From the NCBI RefSeq assembly GCF_029784155.1, contig NC_073693.1, positions 231,003,621-231,067,620 of the forward strand: 64,000 nucleotides of DNA, written 5' to 3'. How positions within the stretch are numbered: the stretch's first letter is position 1; every line of letters begins with the position of its first letter. The position numbers and the translations under genes were made by a program. The notes beneath the pieces are model-generated. The model was not told the origin of the DNA and ran no database searches. It worked only from the letters and a program-made list of their open reading frames with translations. This document shows, one piece after another, positions 25,143-36,806 of the stretch. Origin of the DNA: Uranotaenia lowii. Lineage: Eukaryota > Arthropoda > Insecta > Diptera > Culicidae.

Positions 25143-25806
25143 TAAAGGGGGGAGTAGGGTCTAACACTTTCAAAAAATCGATTTTTTTGTAAAACATTTC
25201 AAGAATGTTGTGCTAAATTTTCAAGTCAATCGAAGCAAAACTGTAGATATTTTAGGCCTCTATCTCCTCTTATCTAATACTGCAAGAATTCTAGAGCAGA
25301 AACTTCAAACGCGTTTTTCTCGAAAGCACATTTTTAAAGTCAGTGGACATCGTCATTTGAAAACTACTTCACCGATTCTTTTCAAATTTGGAACATGTTT
25401 TCGACATATAAAATACCAAACCCCAACGATTTTCTTTTTTTTTTACTTTGAGGAGATTTTACAGATAAAAAATAACGGATTTTTTGGTGAAAAATCGTAT
25501 TTTTTACTTCAAATAGCCACAAATATTTCATAAAATTTTTTTGAGACTAAATAAAATCTTTGGGGTCTAAAAAACATCTATTAAAATATTTGGCTCTGAT
25601 TTTTAGACTTCAGATGATTCTGTGCTGAGATACAGTGTCCACCGCAAATCCTGTTTTCTAAAAGGCATCCTCGAAAGTGCTCCGTCACTTTCAACAATGC
25701 TTTGTATAATGCAAAAAATTTGAATACATTTGTTTGAACGAAAGCTCTAGAAAAAAAATCGTGAAAATGGTGTTTTTTTATACCCGTTAGACCCTACCCC
25801 CCCTTC
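25143..25806. mobile_element. TIR element (MITE), about 660 bp
   Basis: The left end AAAGGGGGGAGTAGGGTCTA and the right end GTTAGACCCTACCCCCCC are inverted repeats, with weaker similarity continuing inward (ATCGATTTTTTT against AAAAAAAATCGT). No transposase frame. The TSD is not clear, so the superfamily is left open. Confidence 0.75.
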
Positions 25807-26352
25807 AATTGAAGATTATTTTTTTTAAAGTGAGATTCATTAGTTTTTAAAAATTTGTAAACATATCATCACTTATATGACTGACATTACTGAAGAAAGT
25901 CTGGAAAAAAGTTTAACAAATTTGTTAAATCCTGAAAAATTATTTGATGTTCGCTTCAAAAAATATCCAAAATTCAATCGGGCTAAAAACTTTCCTTAAT
26001 TCGTTAAAATTCCTGTATTTAACAAAAAAAAAAACTTAAATTTTTATGGTTTTGTCAAAATAAACAAACATTTCTTAAATGATGTTTACGTATTCTCAAA
26101 AGTTATTTCAAAAATAAAAGCTTATAGAAAAAAATAAATTGCATATTTGGATTCAGGGCATCCAAATTAATCAGAATTAGTTCTTAAATTCTTTGCAGTT
26201 GAGCATTGCAAAGAAAAGGCATTTTTTTCATTGAGGCCAATTCTGAACTTGTTCAGTTACACTTTTTAATAATAATCCATCCTTAACTTTTTTTTTCTAA
26301 CTATCACAGCAAATATTTGATTTTTGAAGTTAAAGAAAACAGGCTAGAATGC
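25807..26352. other. Noncoding spacer before the LINE
   Basis: AT-rich, with no frames or repeats recognised. It supplies the left copy of the 11-bp TSD of the LINE at its right end. Confidence 0.5.
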
Positions 26353-26363
26353 AATATTTTTTT

Positions 26364-29177
26364 CAACTAAGCAAAAGCTGACTCAAACTGGGATGACTAT
26401 CGTAAGTCCCTAACTGAGTACAACAAACACATTAGAAATGTTAAAAGGACTAGTTGGAGGCACATGTGTGAAACCGTTCAATCTACGCCAGAAGCTGCCA
26501 GGCTCCAGAAAGTTCTATCTAAAGAACACTCAGATGGACTAGGTCAATTGAAGAAAAACAACGGGGAGTTCACTACAGACCCGAAAGAAACCCTTCAATT
26601 ACTATTGAGTACGCATTTCCCAGAATCCATCGGTTTAGAGATTAAGGACACTCCGGCTGAACAACCCAATCGGAATGTCAGGCGTGATGAAGCTCTCCGC
26701 AAATCGCGCGCAATCTTTACACCGTCAATGGTTAACTGGGCAATCAGTACATTTGAGCCATTCAAAGCTGCTGGTGAAGATGGGATTATACCAATCGAAA
26801 TACAGCAAGCAAAACAAATGGTAACACCTGCCTTGGTTGAGATGTTCGTAGCCAGTATGACACTTTGTCATATTCCCACACAGTGGAGAAAGGTGCGCGT
26901 TATCTTCATCCCAAAACCAGGGAAAAAAGATAAAACCCAACCAAAGGCATTCAGACCTATCAGTCTAACATCCATTATCTTGAAAATAATGGAGAAGATA
27001 CTTGACGAGCACATTAAATCGCAGTATCTTAGCTCAAGTAAGCTAAATAATTTCCAGTTCGCTTACAAAAAAGGTATGTCAACGGTTACGGCCTTACATA
27101 CTTTAACACAAAAACTAGAAAAGACCCTAGAGGCAAAAGAAATAGCACTCGCTTCTTTTCTAGACATTGAAGGGGCGTTCGACAACGCATCTCACAGTTC
27201 AATCGAAATAGCTATGAAAAGACGAGGATGCCACTCGGCAATTGTTGACTGGACTAGTACCATGCTTATAAATAGAACCATCTATGCAAGCTTGGGAGGA
27301 CTTACAATCAAAGCCACTCCAACAAAGGGATGTCCCCAAGGTGGGGTTCTATCACCGTTGTTGTGGTCATTGATCGTGGACGACCTCCTAAACAAACTTG
27401 TATCTATGGGTTTCGAAGTTATTGGCTTTGCAGACGACGTAGTAATAATAGTTCGGGGAAAATATGAGAATGTGTTGTCAAACAGAATGCAATCTGCACT
27501 TAACTACGCACTATTCTGGTGCAGGGAAGAGGGACTGAACATTAACCCTTCCAAAACTACTGTGATAGCATTCACTACGAGACGAGAAACTGCACTAAAA
27601 CCACTAACATTAGACGGGGAAGTGCTAAACTTCGAATCACAGGTGAAATTTTTAGGCATCATACTAGATTCAAAGCTATCATGGAATCCGCAGATAGAGC
27701 ATGTAATAGCCAAGGCTACAATAGCTCTATGGGTTTGCCTCAAAGGAGTAGGGAAAAAATGGGGACTAAGGCCGAAAATTATCCATTGGATATTTACAGC
27801 TATAATAAGACCCAAAATCTCGTATGCTTCTTTAGTGTGGTGGACCAAAACTGTGCAAGCTACGGCCCGGAAGAAACTAGCGAAGCTTCAAAGAATAGCA
27901 ACCCTAGCTATAACTGGCGCTATGCGAAGCACATCAAACGAGGCTCTGAATGCACTACTAAATATACTGCCACTACATCAATTTATTGAGTTAGAGGCAG
28001 AACGTAGTGCCTTGAGACTCTCCAAAAACAAAACTCTCTATGAGGGGGATCTTACAGGACACCTTAAAATCCTAAAGATATTTAAAATAAACTCACTTAT
28101 TGTGAAGAACGATGACTGGATGGAACCCGTTTTCAACCTAGACATACCATACAATGTAACTATCAATAATAGGGACGTGTGGGAGTCAGGTGGACCTGCG
28201 GTTCCTTCCAGATCGATAAAATTCTTTACTGATGGATCAAAAATGGATAATAGAACTGGGGTAGGGGTGTTCGGACCTAGACTCAGGATCTCAATTCCGA
28301 TGGGAAACTGGCCAACAGTATTCCAAGCAGAAGTTCAAGCAATTCTAGAATGCACTTTAGCCTGTTTGAAAAGAGGATACAGATACACAAATATCTATAT
28401 ATTCTCTGACAGCCAGGCCGCTCTCCGGGCACTAAGTACGTTTACATGTTACTCCAAGCTAGTATGGGAGTGTATTGTTGCACTAAGAAACCTGGCCATA
28501 CGGAACAGAGTATTTTTATTCTGGGTTCCAGGCCACTGCGGTATCCTAGGGAACGAAGAAGCAGACCAGCTAGTTAGGGAAGGATCTCAGGGCCTGTTAA
28601 TTGGACCTGAACCTTTCTGTGGAGTATCGAGGAGTGCCTTGAATATGGAACTCAAGAACTGGGAAAGCACCACTATTGTCTCCAATTGGAGAACAGCAGA
28701 GGGAGCAGCTCAGGCAAAAAGATTCATTGAACCAAGCGCACGACTCTCCAAAAACATGTTGAACCTAAGTAACCATGAGTTAAGTACTTACACAGGTCTC
28801 TTGACCGGACATTGTCCAACAAAACAACATCTCAAACGGATAAACATTATTCAAAACGATGACTGCCGGTTCTGCGGGCTCGAAAAAGAAACTGCAGAGC
28901 ATCTTCTATGCAACTGCTGCGCCCTCCTAAATAGGAGAGAGCGTGTACTTGGGGCAAAGTTAATAAGCGCACAAGACATATGGTTGCATATCAGCCCTAA
29001 GAAGGTTATATCATACATCTTTGATATCATACCCGATTGGGATAAAATGCTCAGTCAGCAATCAACTGTCACTTCAACCCATAGTGCAGGTGAGCCTGAT
29101 AGCATATATTAACGCGGGGTAATTACCACAATAGATCAACTACTGGTCGCAGTGGGCTCTCCCCTACAAGGAAAAAA
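26364..29177 (+). mobile_element. 5'-truncated LINE with RT and RNase H
   Basis: The segment is bounded by the exact 11-bp direct repeat AATATTTTTTT at 26353-26363 and 29178-29188 and ends in an A8 run after a short 3' UTR (GGTCGCAGTGGGCTCTCCC). The whole endonuclease and any first ORF are missing, so reverse transcription stopped early. The protein tail carries RNase H, which among insect LINEs suits the I/LOA/R1 assemblage; I cannot place the clade. The TSD is A/T-only, which weakens it. A similar 3' tail survives at 34741-34790. Confidence 0.9.
26371..29112 (+). CDS. LINE ORF2 remnant: reverse transcriptase and RNase H (5' partial)
   Basis: The frame opens at 26371 just after a stop at the insertion boundary and runs 913 codons; the first ATG is at 26464 (numbering below starts there). 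Residues before it read as the endonuclease-RT linker (WDDYRKSLTEYNKHIRNVKR), so the ATG is internal and the gene is 5'-truncated. The RT domain spans about 125-400: FRPISLT, LDIEGAFD with catalytic D234, CPQGGVLSPLLW, and GFADD with D324 and D325. RNase H spans about 584-710 with a complete D590-E623-D649-D701 set (TDGS, AEVQ, SDSQAAL, NEEAD). Near the C-terminus is a Cys/His cluster (CRFCGLEKETAEHLLCNC) typical of such LINEs. There are no frameshifts or internal stops, so insertion is probably recent. It lacks endonuclease and would not mobilise itself. Confidence 0.93.
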   Translation, partial: AKADSNWDDYRKSLTEYNKHIRNVKRTSWRHMCETVQSTPEAARLQKVLSKEHSDGLGQLKKNNGEFTTDPKETLQLLLSTHFPESIGLEIKDTPAEQPNRNVRRDEALRKSRAIFTPSMVNWAISTFEPFKAAGEDGIIPIEIQQAKQMVTPALVEMFVASMTLCHIPTQWRKVRVIFIPKPGKKDKTQPKAFRPISLTSIILKIMEKILDEHIKSQYLSSSKLNNFQFAYKKGMSTVTALHTLTQKLEKTLEAKEIALASFLDIEGAFDNASHSSIEIAMKRRGCHSAIVDWTSTMLINRTIYASLGGLTIKATPTKGCPQGGVLSPLLWSLIVDDLLNKLVSMGFEVIGFADDVVIIVRGKYENVLSNRMQSALNYALFWCREEGLNINPSKTTVIAFTTRRETALKPLTLDGEVLNFESQVKFLGIILDSKLSWNPQIEHVIAKATIALWVCLKGVGKKWGLRPKIIHWIFTAIIRPKISYASLVWWTKTVQATARKKLAKLQRIATLAITGAMRSTSNEALNALLNILPLHQFIELEAERSALRLSKNKTLYEGDLTGHLKILKIFKINSLIVKNDDWMEPVFNLDIPYNVTINNRDVWESGGPAVPSRSIKFFTDGSKMDNRTGVGVFGPRLRISIPMGNWPTVFQAEVQAILECTLACLKRGYRYTNIYIFSDSQAALRALSTFTCYSKLVWECIVALRNLAIRNRVFLFWVPGHCGILGNEEADQLVREGSQGLLIGPEPFCGVSRSALNMELKNWESTTIVSNWRTAEGAAQAKRFIEPSARLSKNMLNLSNHELSTYTGLLTGHCPTKQHLKRINIIQNDDCRFCGLEKETAEHLLCNCCALLNRRERVLGAKLISAQDIWLHISPKKVISYIFDIIPDWDKMLSQQSTVTSTHSAGEPDSIY

Positions 29178-29188
29178 AATATTTTTTT

Positions 29189-30192
29189 AAGGGAGAAGCA
29201 ATATATTGTTAGATAATAAGTTCGAACTTTCTTCACTCAACTCAAAATTCCATCTTGTTTCTTATAGAAATAAAAAAAAAGAAATTATACCTTCCATAAA
29301 CTGATCTCTTTCAATACTTGCTTATTCATATTACTTGCTTATTAAAATAGCTTATTATTGCCTCCAAGTTTTATATTTTTACCAAAATGTTTGAAAACAA
29401 AATCTTTTTCGTCATTTTTTTTTCAAATTAATATTTATTTAAGAAAGATGTTCAATGCATGTTCGCTTTGCAATGTTGAGTTTACAGTTTTTAAAATTAA
29501 TTATTGGTGATAACTTCAAAAATTAACTCGTTTATTTTGTTCACAAATCTTTAAAACAAAATGATCTAATATGGTAAAAATCAAACATGCCATTTTTTAA
29601 ACATCTTAAAACAGAAACCGTAACTTTTAAATAAATCGAGGATATTTGTTCGTGAAAAACAACATTACAATTTTCGGCAACCTAAAATGTTGAACGAATC
29701 GTATAGTAAATTTCTACTATAAAACAGCAATTTTATATACAAATAAAATTTGATCCTTTTTATCTGGACTCATAAATAAATAAATAAATATATTACTCTA
29801 AATAACAATATTTTAATCTTATATGTAACAAAAACTAAAAAATTTTTGCTTTGTTGTCAAAGTGGTGTTATTTTTTTTTGTTTCAAAATGTACCCAGAAA
29901 GTTCATTTAGTTAAACGCGAGCTCTTCTAAACTCAACTTTATTTTCCAACTTTCAACAAAGTCCTCTGATCATGTAAAAAGCAGTGATACAAAATTTCGT
30001 TTCCACAAATAAGCATTTTGTATTCATTAAACATTAAAGTTTTTCGCTGGATTTAGTTCCAATCTATGAATGCTCTATTGGAGTTCAATGTTATTGGTTT
30101 ATAAACGTTACTTTTATTTTTCTAAGTCAATCAATTATTCAATTCGTTATCAAAAATTCATAAGTGAGAACTTTAAAAATTCTTCTACCATT
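29189..30192. other. Noncoding AT-rich spacer
   Basis: Contains an (AAAT)n microsatellite near 29772-29788. No frame or repeat otherwise recognised. Confidence 0.5.
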
Positions 30193-31176
30193 AGGGGAGA
30201 ATGAGGATACTTGATCCCTGGGGATACTTGATTCCTTAGCTATATCTCGAAACTGGAATGTCTTACAAAGATCAAATATTCTAGAAAAATGTGCCAAAAT
30301 GAGCAAAATAACAATGCTTGTAGTTTTAAAAATTTTAACAAAATTATTGTTTGAGTGATTGAACTTTGTTTAAAAAATTTCACAAAATGTAACTTGAAGA
30401 TCTTTTTGCATAACTTTAGAATGTTCCTTACATGGGAAAATTATGAAAAAAATATTTGTTCCAATGTATCAATCGTTCGAGCGTAAAATGAACTTCATAA
30501 TGCCATATTTTCAAAGCAATGGAAAACTCTCAACTTTTTTCAGAAAAAGTTTTCTAAAATGTTGATTATGGGTAATTGGGTACAATTGATCCCTAGAGTT
30601 GGGTTACAATTGATCCCCCTTCCAAACGGCATATTCTTCTTCTGAATTGATCGTTATGATTGCTGATTACAAAATAACTAACATTTAAACAAAAACTAAT
30701 ATTTATTCAACAATTGTCTGAAGAAAAGAGCAAAAATAATTAATTTTCTCTTAATTATGATAAATAGCGCCTTTAAGTATGCAATGTTATTAGCGTTAAG
30801 ACAAAGTTATAGAATTTTCTTCTTATGTCTGCTATAAATTGTGAAATGAGAACAAACATGACCAAAATAGTTGATTAACATTCTATCTTGGGGTTTTGTT
30901 TGATTTTTATACAAGGATTAGGGCTTCCTGAATAAAGATCAAGTCTCCTTCAATAGGGGATCAAGTCTCCCCTAACTTCAGAAAAATAGCAATTTTTTTA
31001 CTCCCACGAAAATGCTTCTAGTTCATCAACGGGTTCAAGTATCGTTTTACTTTTGGAGCATAGAAACTTGAAGTTACAAGCTGTCATAAAATGTCAAAGT
31101 CGGCGAGTTGCTAAATTTTTCCAAAAAGATATGGTGAAAATAAGAAAAGGGGATCAAGTATCCCCACTCTCTTCTA
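30193..31176. mobile_element. TIR element 'TTGATCC', 984 bp (copy 1)
   Basis: The left end TAGGGGAGAATGAGGATACT and the reverse complement of the right end (TAGAAGAGAGTGGGGATACT) form a TIR that continues into TTGATCCC. The motif TTGATCCC or its complement recurs inside (about 30586, 30613, 30938, 30956). No transposase. A diverged second copy begins at 61734, sharing for example GCAATGGAAAACTCTCAA and the stretch around it. Confidence 0.8.
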
Positions 31177-31942
31177 TACTTTGGATTTGTTTTTTATATT
31201 TGTGAGATGCTTGAAAGTGCACAGAAAAAAAGTATTGCAAAGACTAGAATTTTAGGCAGAAAAAATTAATGCACAATTTTTTTTTAATTATTTATCCAAA
31301 CTTACAAAAGGCTGGAAGACTTGTTTTTGGCTTGATTAACACTACATTTTTTCGATAACAAATAGGGTGACGGACTTATTTTGGACCGGGTACATATTTT
31401 GGACCACCTTTCAGTTTTTTGTATCAATATTTCCCTCATGAATCATTTTAATCAAGAATATATTGAACAAATATAGTAAACACTATTTCTTATGATTCTA
31501 TCTAATCATATTTTACATTCTTTTTAAATAAGGTGATAAGGGAGAAAAAAAATTAAAATAAAATTTTGAATTTTCACAGTTGGTGCCATTTTGGAGTCTT
31601 TTACAAAGAGTTTTCTACATAGCTGTGATGAATTTAACAACTACAAACATGTTCACAGCTATGAAAACCACTTAATAACTAGTTTGCAAGATCGAAGAAC
31701 CAAAAAAACTTGATTTGATAGAAATTTTTCCCATGTCGAAAATAGGTTCTACTTAGTTCCTTAGGGATTTGTTTTGGAACACTCAACATATCCTGAGTAA
31801 TATATTTGCTGTTAAATGTTCATGAACGTAATAGGACAATGTACGACGATATTAAAAAAAAAATGCACAATATTTTAAACGCTTATAACAAATCAAATTT
31901 GGAATTATTGCATTATTTTATTTAATCAACTCGCTAAAGCCG
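31177..31942. other. Noncoding, possible single transposon end
   Basis: At 31363-31410 the sequence ATAGGGTGACGGACTTATTT followed by two TTTTGGACC motifs resembles the end of a DNA element, but no inverted partner was found in the window. Otherwise AT-rich. Confidence 0.4.
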
Positions 31943-32243
31943 AAACCCGCCTTTAGACGGGGTTCACTTCAATCGGCGTAAAACTAAGCCAATCATTGTT
32001 TTAACTAGCATTAATGGCAACTGTTTAATAAGCAATTGTCAAAAGCTACAGCTTAAGAAGCTTAAAAACATGAAAAAAGTGATCAGGCACCAATATTTTA
32101 TGAGGTCATTATATTTATCCTTAATGAAAAATTATTGACAGTTTGGTCTAAAAGTTACAACAGCCAGGGTTGGTTTTTTTAGAGAAAAATTTACTTGGTA
32201 AGATAAAAGATACGAAATTTAAACCCCGTCTTAAGAAGGGGTT
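31943..32243. mobile_element. Short TIR element (MITE), about 300 bp
   Basis: The left end (AACCCGCCTTTAGACGGGGT, 31944 on) and the reverse complement of the right end (AACCCCTTCTTAAGACGGGG) match at most positions. Each end is itself nearly palindromic, able to fold as ACCCC(GTCT..)GGGGT. No coding content; TSD not resolved. Confidence 0.65.
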
Positions 32244-33729
32244 GTAAAAAAATCACAACAATTGGACAAATATGTAATGAGTTTAATTTTTGGTAACAGT
32301 TATTAATCTCAGTTAATAACTATTTTAACAAAAAAAAAATTCTACTATGGCTATGAGATAGCAAGGCTGGAGATAATCTCAAAACTTAGGAAAAAATGGG
32401 TGAAATGTGTAAAAATAACAAACGATAAAATACTAAAAATCTTGTTTTACAGCTCTTGTGGTTATACAATTTTAGAAAAAAAAAACTGTTAAAAAAATCT
32501 TCTTCAACGATTTTTTTTCCGTAAAACAAGATAAAACTGAACTTTTGTGAATTTTTCAGCGAAAAAAGTATGGCTTTAAGATGATTTAAAAAATCGAATA
32601 ATTCTCGCTAATTTTAATCTTTTTTGAATCTATGTGTTTTACAGATCTGAAGCCAAACCAAATCCATTAAGGTTTTGGATGTTTAAATGCATCAATTAAT
32701 GTCACTAAGTTGATGATCAGACTTGCTTAACTTATCATTGGGTCGCCTAAAGGAAATTGCCTTCTAAAAATCGATCCTAAAGATATGTAAGCCAACTGGT
32801 CAGTATATAACACTGTAGAACATATTTCGTCGAGATTGCAGTTTGCTGCCGGAATTTTTAAAACATTTGAAACAACCGATATAACAGAGGAATTTTTCGG
32901 TTTTTACTCTAATCTTTTCGAAAATTATTGTTTTAAAGCGTAGTTAGTATTAGAACAACAAAAAGTTGTAGTAAGAAACATTCAATAAACAAGTGACCTA
33001 GATAAAAGATGGGGAAAAACTGAAGAAAGTTAGTACAGGAAAAAATTATCGGGAACAAACCAAACTTGACCACAAGAATAACAAAAGGAAAGATTGACTG
33101 ATTTTTTTGGCATAATTGCGTATCAATCCCTGTCTTAAATATAGCATTATTTAGAAAAAAAAACTTATTTAGTTTAAGGTCCAGAGGGTGGTCAAAAATA
33201 GAAACCTGATGGTCTAAACGACCGATCAGAGTAATGATCGGAGAAATGAGTTTTTAGGCTTAAATCTTGTTGTATCGCAACAAACGACGAAAATTTATGA
33301 TAGGAAAGCCTTAATCTTCGTAATGAACGAATAAAGCAGTAAAAAGTTGTAACAAGTACGCCTCTTCCCAAAGCGTCCAAAATGGGTTCTTTAACCTATT
33401 TGAACTTGATAGAGCTGTGGGTTCCCTTCAACTTCAAAGTGGGAATCATCAAGAGGTCTCGAAAAGACAAATTTCTGATCAGATCAGTTCACAAAAACAC
33501 TTTTAACTTCATATCGGTAGAATTTTTTTTTCAGTTTTTTTAGAACAAATGCTTTTGCAACACATAGACGCACAACTCAAACATTATCATTAATCATTGA
33601 ACATTTTACAATGAAACTTTATTTGACAAAAAGCACAACATTTTCGGTTTCTCAAAAATTCTAAATTTGTAGAAATTCGTCCTATGGTTTCTGAGATACA
33701 AAAAACTGAATTTAAGTGTTTCACTATTG
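32244..33729. other. Noncoding stretch
   Basis: AT-rich with no coding frame above about 62 codons and no repeat recognised. Its last part may be older LINE sequence that decayed past recognition (see the relic tail at 33730-34790). Confidence 0.45.
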
Positions 33730-33794
33730 AAATCAATCAGAGTGATCTATCTTGATTAGCCACATTAAACAGGGGACAAACCACAAAAGATCTA
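33730..33794 (+). mobile_element. Relic LINE 3' UTR, upstream half
   Basis: The stretch ending AAACAGGGGACAAACCACAA then AAGATCTA lines up with AACGCGGGGTAATTACCACA then ATAGATCAACTA in the 3' UTR of the LINE at 26364-29177, just upstream of GGTCGCAGTGG. The expected continuation resumes at 34741, after the inserted TIR element. The alignment is short and by eye. Confidence 0.5.
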
Positions 33795-34740
33795 AGGCTA
33801 TGATCATTTAGTATCCCGGCACTTTATTTTGGTGATAGCTACGATAATAGAGCTTGGATATGCAAAACTTTAGTAGCGTTGTGTTGGTTATGAAAAGGAC
33901 TATCATGTCTATTTTTGATAGATTTTTAAGTTAGCGTGTGTTTGAGATATTTACGATGCAAAAAGACATGGTAAAAATAATTTTGCACAAATTTGCTCCT
34001 TTTACGCATTTGCGCCTCGAAAACTCTTCATTGTTGACTTGAAAACTCATGAACTGTTAATTTTTTCTGTTTTTTTTTTCGGACCAAATGATTAAGAAGT
34101 ATAAGGAGCCACTCTAGGATCCACACGACGTTAAGACCAACCATCGGAGTGTAACCCTTGATCTTAAATTTGGAAAAAAAAAGTCTATCGTTATTGGGGA
34201 TAACTGAATGCAGACTCCTTAAATAATGTAAAAATTCCATTTCCGGCAGGCAAAAAGTGTTGACTGACTAGTAGGTATACATCAAGTAATGATCAGTTCC
34301 AATGATAGCAATCTATGCATCCGGGTTTTACGCAATATGACAGATGTGTTCTGATGGACAAAAAATTTACATGTATGTTAAAACCAGATTTAAGAGATCA
34401 AATTCTTCGAGACGCCTACTCATGAAAAGGTTCCAACCAGATTCTAATTGCTTTTTCCAGGTGAGTTTGTGTAAAATATCATGATTTTGCAAAGGTTTTG
34501 CTTCTGTGGTAAAAAAAATTAATCAATACATGACTGAAAAAAGTGTGCAAAGATAAAAAAGAGATTTTATGAAAAGGTTAGAGTATTTCTTGAAATCATT
34601 GAAAAATATTTTTTTTAATATTTTTACATTAAATGTCATATTAACACCTCCATTTCCTCCATAGAAAGTTTTTTGATCAAATGAATAGTTTTTAAATTAC
34701 CCACGTTTGTAACTGCCCGGATACTAAATGATCATATCCT
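33795..34740. mobile_element. TIR element inserted at TA in a LINE relic, 946 bp
   Basis: The left end AGGCTATGATCATTTAGTAT then CCCGGCA and the reverse complement of the right end (AGGATATGATCATTTAGTAT then CCGGGCA) differ at 2 of 27 positions. TA flanks both sides (33793-33794, 34741-34742), as in Tc1/mariner-type insertion. No transposase frame. Removing it joins two halves of a LINE tail, which supports the boundaries independently. Confidence 0.8.
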
Positions 34741-34790
34741 TAAAATCTGGTCGCAGTGGTAGGATCCCAACAAGGAAATAAAAAAAAAGA
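34741..34790 (+). mobile_element. Relic LINE 3' tail with poly(A)
   Basis: CTGGTCGCAGTGG, then CAACAAGGAAATAAAAAAAA, matches the 3' tail of the LINE at 26364-29177 (CTGGTCGCAGTGGGC, then ACAAGGAAAAAAAAT). It is the 3' end of a heavily degraded copy of the same or a sister family. Confidence 0.7.
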
Positions 34791-34929
34791 GTTTCAAACC
34801 ATATATTTCTTTGCGGACCTTAAAGTGTTGAGACTCGTTTTTTCTAAGATCTGGTTAGGGTTCACATAAAAAACATTGAAGTGTTAGAAAAGTATCCCAT
34901 ATTTCGCTTCTTTCAAATAAGATTTCCTT

Positions 34930-36806
34930 GCGCAACTGTTATGTTGATACAAGAGCCCTGGTTACCCTTAAACGGCGGCCCCTAAAAACGACCTGTTGTA
35001 CCATGCAAATGACAGGAGCCACGTTCTTTCCAGTTTGAGCGAAAATCTCCTATTCCAGCAGCTCTCCCAGCTGATTTTCCATTCGCATTCGCTCTCTGCA
35101 AAATCTCACACCCCCTCTCTCCGGGTGGGAAAACATCTTCTCATTTCGGCTGATGGGTGGCTGGAGGGGGCGGTTGAAATTATTTCCCATCATAATCGTT
35201 TCCTTCCAGTCGAAGAGCCCTTCTCCTTTTTCCACTCATCCAAAAATATGATCCTGCCACCTTTTCCGAGAAGGAGAACTGGTGCTTTTCCCGAAAAAAC
35301 TTCCACCCCTGGCACATCTTCTGTCATCATCATCATTGTATTCCGGAGAGTTCAAGGATACGCAACGCCTGCTGCTGTAGAGTCTCCCGTTTTCTGGTGC
35401 CTTCCTAGTTTTCCGTCTTTCGTCTGACGGGAAAACGACGACCAGTTTCAGTTCCATTTGAGACGCCAACGGATACGGAAGGTTTCCCAAGGTTTTTCGG
35501 GCGTGTATCGGTTTCCTGACTTGGTTTGAATCGTGTGTTCCTCCCAAATTTAACAATTCACTGAGGACTTAGAAGGATAAAATTAGCTTGTTTCCTTTCC
35601 TAGAACGCAAAAAAGCAAATCGTCGGTTTCGTCCTTCGGTCAGTTGGTTCCATCCGCTTCCAGGTGATGAGGGACAATTTCGGTTGAAACGTATGAAACA
35701 CACAGGCTTAGAAGATATTTATACCCCCAGAGAGAGGCTCTGGTATCGAAAAGTTGAAAACGGAAATAGCTACTGGTGTTTCGCGCGCGTATTTCGTTCA
35801 GTGTAAATGTGAAAAATAAACAAACAAGTTGTTGAACGAAAATTTTCCTGCCCAGCCCGCAGTTGGAGGAGAGTTGACTGTAGCAGGTGTTTTTGCTCCT
35901 ACGGAGAAAGTTAGTGTATGTCGTTGTCGTTGCTGTTAAACTGTTGAATATCCTTCGACTTATCCTTCGTGTGTATCGTGTTCGTACGTGTGGCGTCTGA
36001 TTGTATTGGTGTCTCTTGATCCCTTCTTTTGAGAGTGTTGGATGCTGCCGTATGGTTTTTCCAATAAAGATATTGTGTAACTCGACGACAACATCTGCTT
36101 GGAGGCTTGTCGAATTAACGTATTATCATATTACGCGTTTTGATAAACTATAGCGAGGAAAGCGAGCCGATTCCAGGGCAAATCCTGCAGCTTTCTGGTC
36201 CCGATGTGGTGTGCCCCAAACCGAACCCCAGCCAGCCAATCTGATACGATTCGAAATTGAATCAATAGAAACACGGAAATCGGAAACCCGCCTTAGGAAT
36301 AACATAAGGACGCCTGTGAACATTTTGCTTCCCAGCATAACGTCGTCAAGATCCGGATACTCGAGGGCAAAATTTACATCCACGCTATACGCAACAACGT
36401 AAGATGATACATTAAAAACCAACCGAGCTGATTCCTCAAGACCTACCCAAGTGGGGTGGTGGAATGCAAACAAAATATTCCCACCCAGTGGTAAAACAAC
36501 TTTCCCGTTAGTGTATTAGTGACTCACCAACCAGGCGCCCATTTATGGTGTAGCTAGTATGTATTTTACATTTTGAGGCAAGTAAATACTTCGGGTTTCG
36601 TGAGCTCCCACCCTTCGATATAAAAAAAAATCCTGCACCCTCCTCCTGCAGCTCTGGGTCTTAAAAATTAGGACACCCGAACGAAACACACAGGTTGTTG
36701 CAAAGAGGATAACACCCCAGGAAACGGAAGAATCAATTTCCCCTGCACCCATCACCCATCATCCAGAAGCCGGAAGTGTGTGCCAAAAGTTTGTGTAACC
36801 AATTAA
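34930..36806 (+). other. GC-richer region, possible promoter and 5' exon
   Basis: Base composition rises well above the surrounding repeats and no transposon ends are visible, so this is the most host-gene-like stretch. Weak core-promoter matches exist: TATTTATAC at 35716-35724 and an initiator-like TTCAGTG at 35797-35803, too far apart to belong to one start. A good splice-donor match (AAC|GTAAGA) is at about 36401. Frames on either strand (143 codons at 34996-35427 forward, 115 at 36126-36473 reverse) show no domain. The reading as a 5' UTR/promoter of the exon that follows is inference. Confidence 0.35.
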
